Of a stretch of 64,000 bases of DNA, positions 21,363-32,915 are shown piece after piece (the stretch's first letter is position 1; each line of letters starts with the position of its first letter). This DNA is from Pseudopithomyces maydicus (lineage: Eukaryota; Ascomycota; Dothideomycetes; Pleosporales; Didymosphaeriaceae): assembly GCA_026873275.1 (NCBI GenBank), contig JANTUC010000009.1, positions 496,001-560,000 of the forward strand, in the 5' to 3' direction. A program made the translations under genes and the position numbers. The notes under the pieces were generated by a model that searched no databases, had not been told where the DNA came from, and saw only the letters and a program-made list of their open reading frames with translations.

Positions 21363-22698
21363 AAGGCTGGAGAGAATCGATGCAACAAGGCAGGCTAGGC
21401 ATACAACCTAGTGAGACTGCGAGGGAGAACCCTTTACTGGCACCAGCTCATTAAGGGGAGGCCTGTAAGTTTTCATCAGTCCATGTGCAAGTATGACCAG
21501 TAAGTACAGAAGCAATCAGGAGCAAGGAAGCAGTCACAGTGTGGACACATGCTGATGGATACGTCACAGAGTTGCTTTCAAAAACCGTGCACGATTACTA
21601 TTGCTTCCGGCTGACCCTTTCCATTGCAAAGCTCGAAGTACCCGTTACTCCATTGCGACACATCACACATCCTGGCGCTTACTCGCGATAGCATTATACC
21701 CATTATCGGAGGCATATTCTACATCTCGGTAGTTCTTTTCGAAAGACACGTATCTGTTGTTGAGTCGCACGGCAGCAACGGCACTGCTATAGGGACGTAT
21801 AATTCACTGGGCGTGCAGAAGCCTACATGAAGGAGTGCGAAAGAAGGATTCTGGAAGCGCTGGAATTATTGTTGAGGTGGTCCTACCGACCCTTGGCGTG
21901 CAGATGGGGATACGGGAGCTGGATGCCTCCTGCCAGGCACGCAAGGTTTGAAACATTTTACGAGATGGAAGCGCATGACCGAAGAAGTGGTTATGTTTTT
22001 GTCTGGTCAATTGCACTCCGAGGGACGATGCTGTGCACCTACATTGTACTTAGCCACCCAATAACGTACATCTAGGATTTTGAGTTGACGCTAAAGTCTT
22101 AATAGAAAGAATATGGCGCACCTGGAAGGATCTAGGATGGTGATATCGTAATCTTACACATGCACGCACCCGCGACGCCCATTCGTCATACTATTGGTCA
22201 GCCCCCATCGTTCATGCGTCAACACATCGAAGCTAAGACCAATGCCTGAGCCCAGTAACTCAGATCAGACTTCCATTGTACGCGTGCTGTCATCTACGCC
22301 ACTATCACCAACATTATGCATTCGTATTATCCTACAAAGGAACTGTGGCTGGATCAGCAGTGAAAACGGACTCCTTCGTAAGCCATGAATCGTGTATACG
22401 TCTACTCCTGGTAATGGCCACTATGAGCTTCAATTGGCCCAAAGCAGCTGAGGGGCTGAAAGTATCCTCACATCAGGATACCCGTTCACAGGAACAACGG
22501 CCCGCCATCACGCATCTGCGAGGAGTATGCCTCTGCAGTACGCAGCAAGAGCCTCTCAAAGAATGTATATAAACGTCGTTGAGAACCTCCTACATTCCTC
22601 ACCCAGCACTCAAACAGCAACTCATCAATCAACACCTCCTCTTCCATACAAACTTCCCCCCAACCAACCCTCCAAACCCCCAAACACCAACCTTCAAG
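21363..22698. other. 1.3 kb intergenic region
   Basis: No convincing gene. The right end is the promoter and C-rich leader of the secreted protein gene, with a TATATAAA box at 22566-22573. Confidence 0.4.
22566..22573 (+). promoter_or_regulatory. TATA box of small secreted protein gene
   Basis: TATATAAA lies about 126 bp before the ATG at 22699. It is followed by a pyrimidine- and CAAC-rich leader typical of highly expressed fungal genes. Confidence 0.5.
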
Positions 22699-23219
22699 AT
22701 GCTTTCCCAGCTTTTCACCCTCCTCCCCCTCTTCGCCACCGCCCTTGCCCTCCCGGCTTCCTCCCCCAACCCTGCCAACGAGGTCGCTGCCCGCGACGGC
22801 GAGTATGTCTACTGGAAGTACTACGGCGACAACGGCTGCCACGGCGCCTGGCTCGACGACAGCGCCGTCGGTCAATCCGCCGGCACCGGTACGTGACCAT
22901 CGATCACCATCTTCTCTCCAACCAGGCAGCTATGCACGCCGCGAGTTCCGAGCTTCTGCTGACTGTATCGTTTGCCTTACAGGTGCCTGCACTGAAGTCA
23001 CGCCCATCGCCGGCGCAAACAGCTTCTTCGTCGAGCACAACGACTTGACCCGCACTGGTACGTACCGCTTGCTGGATCCTGCAGAGCCAGGACAATACTG
23101 ACCACGAAACAGTGCGCTTCCACGCTCAGCCTGGCTGCCAGGGTTCCTTCGTGGAGCTCCAGCCTGGAACTACCCCCAACTGCTACGCCCAGCTCGTCCG
23201 CTCTGTGCGAATCCTTTAG
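22699..23219 (+). CDS. Small secreted cysteine-containing protein
   Basis: Three exons: 22699-22888, 22983-23057 and 23113-23219, with introns of 94 and 55 bp (GTACGT donors, CAG-type acceptors); 123 residues. A clear signal peptide (LFTLLPLFATALALPA) is followed by a short propeptide that may end near AAR. The mature part begins DGEYVYWKYYGDNGCHG and has four cysteines (GCHG, ACTE, GCQG, NCYA), enough for two disulfides. Small size, secretion and cysteine pairs are the profile of fungal effector candidates or cell-surface proteins. No named domain is recognised. The exon model is supported because the three pieces join in frame and end at one TAG. Confidence 0.75.
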
Positions 23220-25403
23220 ATGGATGGCGCTGCGTAGTACATAAGTGGAGAGGGGAAAAGGAGACGGTGCGGTGGTGGGAGATGGAGGTGATGGTGGTGA
23301 TTGTCATGATTCTTACATTCCCTAGTACAAGGATAACTTTAGTGCGTAATTTTTAGACAGTGCGAATATGAGAAAAGATCTTCCCGGGAAACATATGGTT
23401 GCATACATTGTGAAGGTGATTGTGTGCTTCGGAGTTGTTTACAATGTGAGCGTGTTTCCGAGATGAGATTACTGACGCAGGGACTTAATATGCCTACTAT
23501 TGTTCTTCTTAAAGGAAGGGTAGGCCTTGGTTTATAGTGGCTATGCTTGTGCACGGACGAGACGTTGGGGAAAGGAGAAGCGGATGATTGTAGAGAAACG
23601 AGAACTTCCTCGCCGTTGGACTGTTTTTATCGACAGTCTTCAAGAACTACTCTAAGATATGATGATGATGAGCAAACATTTATGTAGAATGGTGAGGAAG
23701 CCTTTGTTAGCCTTGTCAGCGCGTTCAGTTTGAATTCTCGACTTTGTACTGGCTCTCCTTCCATTCATTGTGTGCCTCGACTTTGAGTCTCTAGGCCATG
23801 GTTGACATGTATACTATCATTCATGAGCTTTTTGTGACTGCTTCAAGACTTGATTCGACGGTCATCAAACTTTAGCACATCAAACGGTGGGAGTTTCCTA
23901 TACTCATATTCATACGATCCCATACATTCTTACGGAGCCCACACCATGTCTAGGAACTTTGTGTATGCCAGGTGTATAGAAGAGATCTCCAGTCTCTCGT
24001 CGTTAGTAAAATCGTATAACGCATTCAACAACGCAGTCCTGACTGTAACATAAAGTTTGTTGGACAGCTTTGTACGCTAGACTCAATTATTATCAGGGCT
24101 GGAGGGCCTGGTATCATAAGATCCTTCGAGGTAGTTATCAAAAGATGTTAAGTTTCTCCAATTTCTTACTCATTTACTTCAATGCAATGCGACTCTCAGT
24201 AACGGACATCCATGGGAGCATCGATGCCTAGATCAAGGAAGTGAGACAAGGAAGTGAGAGCGTATGTGAAGGGAAAGTGGACGTGGAATTCTTCCTCGAC
24301 TTTAAGCAAGCAGCTTGGAGTCAATGAAAAAAAAGAGGGGTGGGCAGTTAGCCCAGGATTCCCGAAAGAACCCTCTTCGTCTCAGTATATGGTAGGCTTG
24401 CACCCATTGGACGGACTTTTACCCGGCGTAGCGAATATCGCGGGCACAAAACCTTCGACTGAGTACAGTGCGTAATCGTAAGCGCCGCATCTGGCTCGTG
24501 TGCAAGGGAAGCGGATCTCCATAGCCGAAGCCATGTCCACAATCAACCACCGTCCGCCTAGCACTGGGTGCATACTGAGTCTGGGGGTGAGCCATGACGT
24601 CGCTGACAGTATGCAAAGCCCTGTCGATTTGCGCTTGTGGCGCGGGCCGTCTGTATCTTACCCAGAATCGTACCGACATATATAGAGCATGAAGGCAGGA
24701 ATCTAGGACTGTACAGTCGTTACCGATTAGCACCCGCATCGTACCGACATATATAGAGCATGAAGGCAGGAATACGAGTTGACTATCTGGTACCCAGTTG
24801 TAGGCCCCGTTGGGATTGGCAAGCGTTGTCGAGGATTGGGGGGTACTTCCGCGTAACAGACAGTAAAGTCGTGAACATCCCCCTTTTGTGGAGAAAAAGA
24901 AAGAGGGATTGTGGGCGAGGGCGACCTGATATTTATACTACCTGTGGATGCCAAGATACGCTACCTAAGGCGGTGGATCACGTGGGGTTGCTGCCTTGCC
25001 AGAAGGCTCCCGCGCGCCTGTGGTCCGTGCATTCGTCGCTGTGGTGAAGGCGCGGGACCTGACCGTAATGAGAACTCGTTTGTAGCTTAGATAAGCTGGA
25101 CCAACCGTCTGCTCTAAGGCTATCAGGCTATATTTCGTCGTGTTCATAGATTTAGCTTGCGGCGACTGATGTAAGACACGTGCTTCCAACCACCCGCATA
25201 GTATTCTCAACATTGAACATAGAAACTCCAATAGTAAGTCTTCATATTCTCACATGAAAAAAGGAGCAATCAATACACGAACATTCTGGGTTGCTGTATT
25301 TCCCCACGGCCCAATTTTGTCTACTGTCCTTAGGTACGTGCTAACTATTGCCAAGGCATCTCCAGGGTAGGACGACCACAAAAGCACAAGGTCTCAGGCG
25401 AAC
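23220..25403. other. 2.2 kb intergenic region with a direct repeat
   Basis: No gene is recognised. It contains a perfect 36-bp direct repeat at 24667-24702 and 24738-24773 and a short AGGAAGTGAGA duplication near 24237-24257. Confidence 0.45.
24667..24773. repeat. Direct repeat, two 36-bp copies 71 bp apart
   Basis: The 36 bases from 24667 to 24702 (beginning ATCGTACCGACATATATAG) recur exactly at 24738-24773. The 35 bp between the copies is unrelated. Two exact copies suggest a recent local duplication; no flanking inverted repeats or coding content are visible. Confidence 0.8.
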
Positions 25404-26299
25404 ATGTCTGAGGATCCCCCGAAACGACCTGATGGCGAGGACGCTACAAAACCCCAAGTAACCCGGAAATTGAACAAGTTGGAGGCCCCAGTGAACCGCT
25501 CATCAGTCAAAGCACTCCGAGGCATGCTCAGGGCACAGGAAAAGGAACACAGGCAGACCAGGGCGGATATGCTCGACTCGTTCAACCATTGTACAACCCA
25601 TCTGAAGCGAAAGCATCAAAAGGAGGTGAATGATCTGAAAGCCGAGAACGAACTGCTTGCGAATGCTCTCCGTGAGATTCGAAAGTCTGGTCTCGACTTC
25701 AGCAACACCGCCCAAGACAACAATCACGATGGTCTCACCCAGCTTGCTTCATCGTCTAGCAACATCATGACTCGCTCCCGTGTCAAGAGAGCTCGCACGT
25801 CTGCCAATGATACAGCAGCTTCGACGCCGTCGCTCTCTACAGCTCCGAGCACCGGCAGTGGCATCTTCATCCCCGGCGTCCCCGCACCTGTTGCGCCTGG
25901 AGACTTTCCCATACGCTCATCGCGTGATGGTAGTGATGGGTAAGTCTGTCTACACCATGAGAGTTTGAAAATTTCCATGAGAGTTTGAAATTTCCATGAG
26001 AGTTTGAAATTTGTCTCACATGACCTAGCTCCGGCGGCATTCCTTCGCCTATCGTTCGCAGCTCCAAGTCGTTCCCACAGTGTATAACGTGCTACCGGAA
26101 CCAGCTTCGGTGCGATCCAGGCGAGCCCTGCCGCCCCTGCGCCAAGAAGAACAAGAAATGCAAGCGATCGCGTTGCAAGAGCTTCAAGACGGGCAAGTGT
26201 CGTAATGCTCAGTGCACACGGCTACATGAAGACCAAGTGGCCGACTACGCAAACGTGGTCAACGCCGGCCATGTAAGTCGCTTGGACAAGGAGAAGTGA
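25404..26299 (+). CDS. Coiled-coil protein with C-terminal Zn2Cys6-like and CCCH-like zinc motifs
   Basis: Exon 1 25404-25939, intron 25940-26028 (89 bp, GTAAGT...CTAG), exon 2 to TGA 26297-26299; 268 residues. Residues about 33-95 form a charged coiled coil (RKHQKEVNDLKAENELLANALREI). A Ser/Thr/Pro linker follows. The C-terminal part then shows C-x2-C-x6-C-x5-C-x2-C-x6-C (QCITCYRNQLRCDPGEPCRPC...), the exact Zn2Cys6 spacing. Directly after it comes C-x7-C-x4-C-x3-H (CKSFKTGKCRNAQCTRLH), close to a CCCH finger. Both point to nucleic-acid binding. The 3' end is uncertain: a GTGAGT donor at 26296 and an AG at 26337 would extend the frame to a stop at 26456-26458. No family name is recognised. 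Confidence 0.7.
25956..26013 (+). repeat. Three tandem copies of a 19-20 bp unit inside an intron
   Basis: The unit CATGAGAGTTTGAAATTTC occurs three times head to tail (first copy has one extra A, last ends in G). The array lies inside intron 25940-26028 of the zinc-motif gene and largely determines that intron's size. Confidence 0.85.
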
Positions 26300-27381
26300 G
26301 TACTTGCGGAGGATATGGCCAGCCTCGAGCATAGCAGTTGGAGCAGAGAGCTACCGAAAGAGCTTGAGGCTGCAAGCATAGATAGGCTGCTTAATGGAAA
26401 TCTTTCAGTTGGTTCAGCGACCAGGTCGCAAGAATTGGTCCCCGAGTCCTGTTCGTGAGTATGTGAACTGTTGGTTGGAGAGCCACTTCCCGTGGATGGT
26501 GGTGGCAGTCGCTCCTCCCATACACTGTCAAATGGGGCAGGTGCGGAGCTAGTCTTACATAGGCAATCTCGCCACGTGATGCACCTGCAGCTGGAGCCCT
26601 GGAGACCATCAATCACACTTCTCGACATGTTCAACGGCAGGCCGTCGGTGTGCTTTGGATTTTCACCACAGCGTTGCTATCATCGTGCAGGCCTTGGGTA
26701 CAAGACAAAGGGTCCGGGTAGCTGGAGGCGATGCTAGGGATCATGGCAATTGACTTGGCGACCTGCTGCAGCGATGAACAGATGCTTCCTGCAGAAGTGT
26801 GCTCTTGCCCGGCTGCACTGTGTACCTGCCTCGGCCGGCAAGTGCGCCGAACACGGCTTGCCAATAGAAAAGCTCGTGGACAGCATTCGCCCTGGTCAAG
26901 ACGTACCTTTCCGACTCAAACGGCCACTGCGGGACCACCAAACTTTCCCACATTTCTGACCCGAGGTGTAGCAGCCCTCCACCAGACTACTACCACGGTT
27001 ACCGAGCTTAACACTCCCACGCCGGACTACCGGGCATCGCGCGGCGTTTCGCGTCATGCTTCGGTGACCATGGGCTCCTTATTTAAAGCCAGGCGATGGG
27101 CTCGGGTGCGAAGTTGGGTTACTGTCGGTTCGGCTCCAGGACCTCATACTACGCAGAAATCGTCATCACGTCTCTCCCAGCACGAAGGTCTCTGACAAAG
27201 CGAGCAAATGGAAGCCGTGGGGACGTTGTTTTCGCTATCAGCGACGTCGCCCACCACCCCTTTCCTGCCCACATCCTATTTCGCATCGCAAGCGCAACGG
27301 GTTCGACGTCGTTTGAGCGGCCTCCATCGCCGTGGGACAAAAAGGGCCCGGCTGCAGCCAAGCCCCCGCAGCAGTGAATCC
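26300..27381. other. 1.1 kb region, possible extra 3' exon then intergenic
   Basis: Up to about 26458 the sequence may still encode the C terminus of the preceding zinc-motif protein (SRELPKELEAASIDRLLNG in the same frame). The rest shows no convincing gene and contains the promoter of the pantothenate kinase gene. Confidence 0.4.
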
Positions 27382-28876
27382 ATGTCGCTTTCTAGCACTC
27401 ACCCGGACCCCACGACGGGCGATTCCGGGAGCCTTGGAGCCACGCCTGCTGCATATGCGCTGTACAATGGCCTGTCGACGCGTCCGCGACGCACGACGGC
27501 CCAGTCGGACATTCACGAGACCATCCTGCACCCGGGCAACGTGCGCATCAACGTGCAGGGCGCCTTCATCGTTAGCGACGAACCGACCACACCACGCAGC
27601 GAAGACTACGAGCACGACCCGCGCGACATCCGCCTGCCGAATCACACCTCTGTCGTCAGCCATGTGGCCGTCGATGCAAGCAACCCCGTCGCTCTCGCGC
27701 CCTGCGGCTCTTCGCTAACCATGTGCAGATCGGAGGCTCACTCGCCAAACTCGTTTACTTCTCCCGCGAGCCCGACGAGGCCTCCAACGGCGGCCGGCTG
27801 AACTTCCTCAAGTTCGAAACAGACAGAATAGACACATGTATCGAATTCATGCGCAAGCTGCAGGCCGACCACCGCCGCCTCAATGCCTCGTCGCCGGAAG
27901 AGCTCTGCGTCATGGCAACCGGAGGCGGCGCCTTCAAGTTCTACGACAAGATACGGGAAGCAACAGGCGTGGAGGTCATACGTGAGGACGAGATGGAGTG
28001 TCTCATCATAGGTGCGGCAACCTCTGCGCACATGAGACGTACAACCAGCTGACGCAGAACCACAGGCCTCGACTTCTTCATCACCGAGATCCCGAATGAG
28101 GTCTTCACGTACCGCGAGGAGTCTCCGATGGACTTTATACCATTCCCACCCCAGCCGCCATCGATATACCCATACCTCCTAGTCAATATTGGATCCGGCG
28201 TTTCCATGGTCAAGGTCTCGGGCCCACGCCAATACGAACGTATCGGCGGTACATCGCTAGGGGAGGGACACTGTGGGGGTTGTTGTCTTTGCTGACGGGA
28301 GCCCGCAACTTCGACGACATGCTCAAGCTGGCCGAGAAAGGAGACAATGGCACAGTAGACCTTCTGGTCGGCGATATATACGGAGCTGGCTACAACAAGA
28401 TTGGCCTCAAGAGCACGCACATTGCTAGCTCTTTCGGGAAAGTGTACAAGATGAAGCGTGCTGCCGAACGCGAAGCAGAAGACGGGTGCAACAGCGAAGC
28501 CTCGCATTACTCCGAACAGGACCATGTGCCTGGATCCTCCGAACTTCCCCATTCGCCCGCCAAGTTCCGTTCAGAAGACATATCGCGCTCACTTTTGTAC
28601 GCTGTATCTAACAACATAGGTCAAATTGCGTACCTCCACGCCGAGAAGCACAATCTCGAAAAGATCTACTTTGGTGGCTCTTTCATTGGTGGGCATGCGC
28701 AGACCATGCACACACTATCCTACGCCATACGATTCTGGTCGAAAGGCACCAAGCAGGCGTACTTTTTGAGACATGAAGGGTACCTTGGGGCGGTGGGTGC
28801 GTTTTTGAAGAGGCAGCCGAGGAATTGGGGAAGGAGAAATAGTTTTGAGGCACCGAAGCGGACGAGCATGGGTTGA
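27382..28876 (+). CDS. CAB1: Pantothenate kinase (eukaryotic type), one frameshift
   Basis: Exon 1 27382-27675, GC-AG intron 27676-27728, exon 2 27729-28011, intron 28012-28065, exon 3 28066-28876; 462 residues once the frame is restored. The ATP-binding motif DIGGSLAKLVYF spans the first junction. ATGGGAFKFYD, LVNIGSGVSM, GGTSLGGGTLWG, GDIYGAGY and FGGSFIGGH are family signatures of the Fumble/PanK fold. It phosphorylates pantothenate, the first and controlling step of CoA synthesis, in the cytosol. The frame breaks at the G4 run 28260-28263 within SLGGGTLWG; one more G restores it. Such a gene is normally single-copy and essential in fungi, so the break is probably a sequence error. The tail is Arg-rich (QPRNWGRRNSF). 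Confidence 0.93.
28260..28263 (+). other. Frameshift site in G4 run (pantothenate kinase)
   Basis: A missing G here splits the highly conserved GGTSLGGGTLWG motif between two frames. Confidence 0.8.
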
Positions 28877-29487
28877 GATCAGAGAGGGGAGCTCTAGGAA
28901 CATACACGTAGATTTTTACCGGTACGATACCACCCATCATACTCTCATTCATAAGCGCCATGCCTTTGCAAAACCAATTTGCATTCTATCCAATATTTTT
29001 ATCGTCTAGCCTTCTCTTGTACTTCCTCTCTGCGGCACAACTTTTCAATTATCGTAGTAATTGACCCAGCAGGTGGTGCGACGTAAAGACATCGAACGCA
29101 ACAAAATTGACAAAATACATAAGCCTATTCGTAAAGGCACACAGGCGCGAAAATCTCCATATTCCTCAGTCGCTACTACAAGGGCCACGGGCTTAGCATA
29201 TGACCTGGATCAAATCTCTGACTGCGACCATACTTACAATCCACACTGACTTCTCAAGTACTTCAAACACGGCCAGGTTGAAAGTAGTATACGCACTGAT
29301 TTCTTGCTTTGGATTTGTGGTCACTGGCCTCGGGTAGCCTTTTCAACCTTCACCTGCAAACGATATAAATGCCAGCCCGCCCAGCGTCTCTCACCTCGCA
29401 GCAGCTTTACTATTAATCGCACGTGCTCACGCACCGACGTCAACATCAGTGCCCGCGTCCTGTGCGCTTTCGCTCTTGCCTCACATC
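28877..29487. other. Intergenic region, nothing recognised
   Basis: Holds the kinase 3' end and the promoter of the next gene, with a TATAAA at 29365-29370. No reading frame of interest is present. Confidence 0.4.
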
Positions 29488-30146
29488 ATGCCCGCGCACA
29501 CCAATTTCAAGTTCGACCCGGGCAACCGCCAAACCATGAAGCTCCCGTTTCGACCAGCCCGCGCGTGCGACACCGACACGACCGAGACCGTCGACATGGC
29601 AACCCCCGACGGCGACCACCAAATGGCTGATGTCCACGCCGACGCTGTTCAAGCCCACCTTGCCAACCTTCGACTCACATCCCTAAATGTGCTCCAAGGT
29701 CCCGTTTCCGACTCCAACGAGGTCGTTCCGGTTACGAAATGTGACTCGCAAGGCGTCGACAACCCCAATATTAACGAGGGAATATATGAGCTCGCCACGG
29801 GTGGTCCGGCCCGCAACGACTCTGATGACGAGGACATGGTATTGATGGCTAGGAAAGATGTAAAGCGCCTCAAGTTCCTCGAAAACTTCGTTGAAGAGAT
29901 CTCCAAGTTCCAGGACGCAAGCGAGCGTCAGCTCTATGAGGTCGGGGCAAGACTGGCGATGGAAAAGACCGACAAGAATGAGCTTATAGATTTGTATGAG
30001 GAGGGAAAAAGAATACGAGGGCCGACAAGAAGCGTATTAGAGAGCTGGAAGCGCAATTGAAGGTTTTGTCGATGCGTGACAGTAATAATTCGAGCGTTGG
30101 TCCGGAAGGGGACGATCTGAAGAAAAAGGTGGATTCTGAAGACTGA
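29488..30146 (+). CDS. Unknown coiled-coil protein, one frameshift
   Basis: It starts at ATG 29488 (MPAHTNFKFDPGNRQTMK). The first frame reads to about 30005; there the A5 run 30006-30010 shifts it. The adjacent frame then continues as a basic coiled coil (KKRIRELEAQLKVLSMRD) to TGA 30144-30146. Adding one base gives 219 residues. The protein has an acidic middle (RNDSDDEDMVLMARKD) and a helical C-terminal half with charged heptads, without signal peptide or membrane segment. No family is recognised. It is probably an intracellular scaffold-type protein. If the frame is taken as given, the product ends 29 codons earlier with an unrelated tail. Confidence 0.6.
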
Positions 30147-31025
30147 GTTTTGGAGGGCTTCAACCGATCATGTGTGAATACCATGGTTGGCTTCGTTGGA
30201 AAGGCAATCGTGGCCACATGGGATCAGGTTGCTAACCTAGCCATATCAATCTCGTGAGCCCTTGGCGAACCCATAAGTCGGTTTCACATAGCAATTGTAT
30301 AGTGCCCGGCAATACAACCTCTTTTTAGGGGTATTCAAACCTTCTACACTGTTCTTTCTCTCTCCGGTTAAAATGAAGCGATGTAGGGCTGCAGATACAG
30401 CGGCACATGAATGCAAGTGACAGAATACCCTATCTGTGAGCGGTATCGACAACTCGGAAGTAATCCGTTACGCCTGCCCATCTGCATCTTATATTCCATC
30501 GCCAAATCGGTTAATATGCCATGCGCACATAAGAGATTGCGGCTCGGAAACGGCGCCCACCCCACGCTACCTCACCGCAAGCCCGTGCCGAAATTACCGT
30601 ATACCCGAATGCGTATGTGACTTCGGAACGTCCAGCCACAATCCTCGAAATGCAGTAGCCAATACTAACGTACATGTATACGATGCAAGTATTACAGCTT
30701 GCAGGGTCGAGACTTTGATCCTACCAAAAATTAATTTGCTATTCTAGCAGAAACCCCGAAGCCACCTTGAAACAGCTAGTCTCTGTAGTATCATACGGTA
30801 CTTGCACTATCATTTGCCTTCTTTCATTTACAAAGGAGCCGCATTAAGTACCAGATGCTTACCTCGTGGATCCACGGGTATGGTTTCGGTAAGCAGGAGG
30901 CTTAATCTATTTTGAGATTTTGACTGGGTTCGAAGCCAGTGATAGGTACTTATAGTCACTGGAATGCTTGGCCGTTCTTCTTGACGTCCAGTGCGTTGAT
31001 CACATCTCAAGTTAAGCACCTCGTC
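30147..31025. other. Intergenic region, nothing recognised
   Basis: No gene or repeat is seen in these 880 bp. A stretch resembling a T-arm (actgg gttcgaag ccagt, near 30930) lacks the rest of a tRNA. Confidence 0.4.
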
Positions 31026-32567
31026 ATGGGTCACTTTACGGTATTGGTGGCTTCCTTGGGCCTTTGGCTTTCCACCACAGCAAATGCGGGTGCCATATCA
31101 AGGCGTGCCGCACTCGACGACTGCCTGAAGTCCAAGTCTGTTCCCACACTGGTTTCTGGATCCGCCGACTACACACAATCGCTGAAACCGTTCAACTTGC
31201 GAGTAACTTTCAAGCCTGCTGCTTACACAGTACCGACTACTGTGAAGCATGTTCAAGATGCGGTCGCTTGCGGCGCGGCAAACAGCATCCTGGTCACTGC
31301 TAAATCTGGAGGACATAGCTATGGTTCACATGGCTTGGGTGGTGAAGACGGCCATCTGATCGTCGACATGCGCAATTTCAACAACGTCACGGTTGACCAA
31401 ACAGCACAGACGGCCATAATAGGGACTGGAGGGAGGCTAGGAGACGTGGCTACGGCGTTGTACAACCAAGGAAAGCAGGCGATCAGCCATGGTACATGCC
31501 CAGGGTACGTATAGCCTCGTCAACGGTATCCCAGTATACGCCTTGACGCAGCGTGCTAACCAACCCGTAGAGTCGGTGTCGGCGGTCTCTCGCTCCATGG
31601 AGGCTACGGCCTCATATCACGAAGCAAAGGCCTTACGCTCGACAACATACTCTCTGCCGACGTGGTGCTTGCAAACAGCACCTTGGTCACCGCTTCCTCC
31701 ACCCAGAACCCAGATCTATTCTGGGCTCTCCGCGGGGCAGGCGCGGCCTTTGGGATCGTCACCAACTTCAAATTCAAGACCTTCACCGCCCCTGAGAGCA
31801 ACATCGTCTTCAACTACTACTTCCAGCCTTCGTCCGCAGCCCAGCTTGCCACCGCGCTCACTGCGCTGCAAGACTTCACCATCAACACCCAGCCGCCCGA
31901 ACTCAACATGCGCCTCTTCCTCTCGGGCTTCACCACCTTCAGCGGCGTCTACTACGGCACCCGCGCAGACTACGACAAGCTCATCGCGCCGCTCCTCCAA
32001 AAGATGGGCATCTCCGGCGGAACCGTCAGCACAAACACGTGGCTCAACACCCTGACCTCCTTCTCCAACGGGCCCCTCAAGCAAGTCACACCCTACGACA
32101 CCCACGAGAACTTCTTCGCCAAGTCCCTCATGCCAGAGTTCCTCTCCCCGGCCGCCATCACCGCCCTCAGCAACTACTGGTACGCCAACGCGCGCGGCCT
32201 CTCCCGAGCGTGGTACCTCCTCTTCGACTCGCACGGCGGCAAGAGCTCCGCCGTGACCAGCGTCAAGGCCGACGCCACGGCGTACGCGCACCGCAACGCT
32301 ACCTTCAAGATGCAGTTCTACGACCGGGTGTACAATGGGAATTACGATCCGTCGTGGTTTTCGTTCCTCAATGGCTGGATCAAGGCGATTACGGATGCGA
32401 GCCCGGGCGTGAATTATGGTATGTATATTAACTATGCGGATACGAGTTTGTCCAAGGATGAGGCGCATAGTCATTATTGGTTGGGCAATTATCAGAAGTT
32501 GGCCACGTTGAAGACGGCGTTTGATCCGAACAAGGTGTTTGAGGGGCCGCAGTTGGTGGGCAGTTAG
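31026..32567 (+). CDS. Secreted FAD-linked oxidase (berberine bridge enzyme-like)
   Basis: Exon 1 31026-31504, intron 31505-31570 (66 bp, CTAAC branch, TAG acceptor), exon 2 31571-32567; 491 residues. A signal peptide (FTVLVASLGLWLSTTANA) precedes a PCMH-type FAD domain. The His of SGGHSYGSHG and the Cys of GTCPGVGVGG, split by the intron, are the two residues that attach FAD bicovalently in this family. The C-terminal BBE domain is recognised from NYADTSLSKDEAHSHYWLGNYQKL and the final KTAFDPNKVFEGPQ. Likely a secreted oxidase of oligosaccharides or aromatic alcohols. Length is normal (470-520). There is no biosynthetic cluster around it, so a carbohydrate oxidase role is plausible but not shown. 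Confidence 0.9.
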
Positions 32568-32915
32568 ATTGGCGGTGGGGGTGATGGGGTGTGTTTTCTG
32601 AGATGGGTTTGTAGAAATTGATGTATGATGAGTACATAAGTGTATAGATGATGATTGATGCGATCTCATGTCTCGTTTGAATGGTGTGGGCCAAATGACT
32701 TAGCTGATGATGGTATTCCAGAAGAGTGGATTATTCTGTAGTGCCCAACAAGATGTCTTGCTGTTTCCATGATCAAGTACCGACAGCAGAAATATCTTAT
32801 TCCACTTGCGTAACATCACTGGTAGTTTATAAATAAGAATTGAATAGCGACAGCAGCGTGAGAGTCTGCAAGCGAAGGTTCATTATAAATTAAATAGTCG
32901 CAAATTTCAACCTGA
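32568..32915. other. Intergenic region between convergent genes
   Basis: Only 3' flanks of the oxidase and the chitin-binding protein genes; nothing else is seen. Confidence 0.4.

Noticed and set aside
26731..27195. 154-residue ATG-led frame before pantothenate kinase
   Set aside because: Composition looks non-coding, no motif, and it overlaps the likely promoter of the kinase gene.
27332..27718. Arg-rich frame overlapping pantothenate kinase exon 1
   Set aside because: Out-of-frame shadow of the kinase exon; the kinase frame carries the conserved motifs.
30920..30950. tRNA T-arm-like hairpin
   Set aside because: Only the T-arm-like part is present; no D-arm, anticodon arm or acceptor stem matches could be aligned around it.
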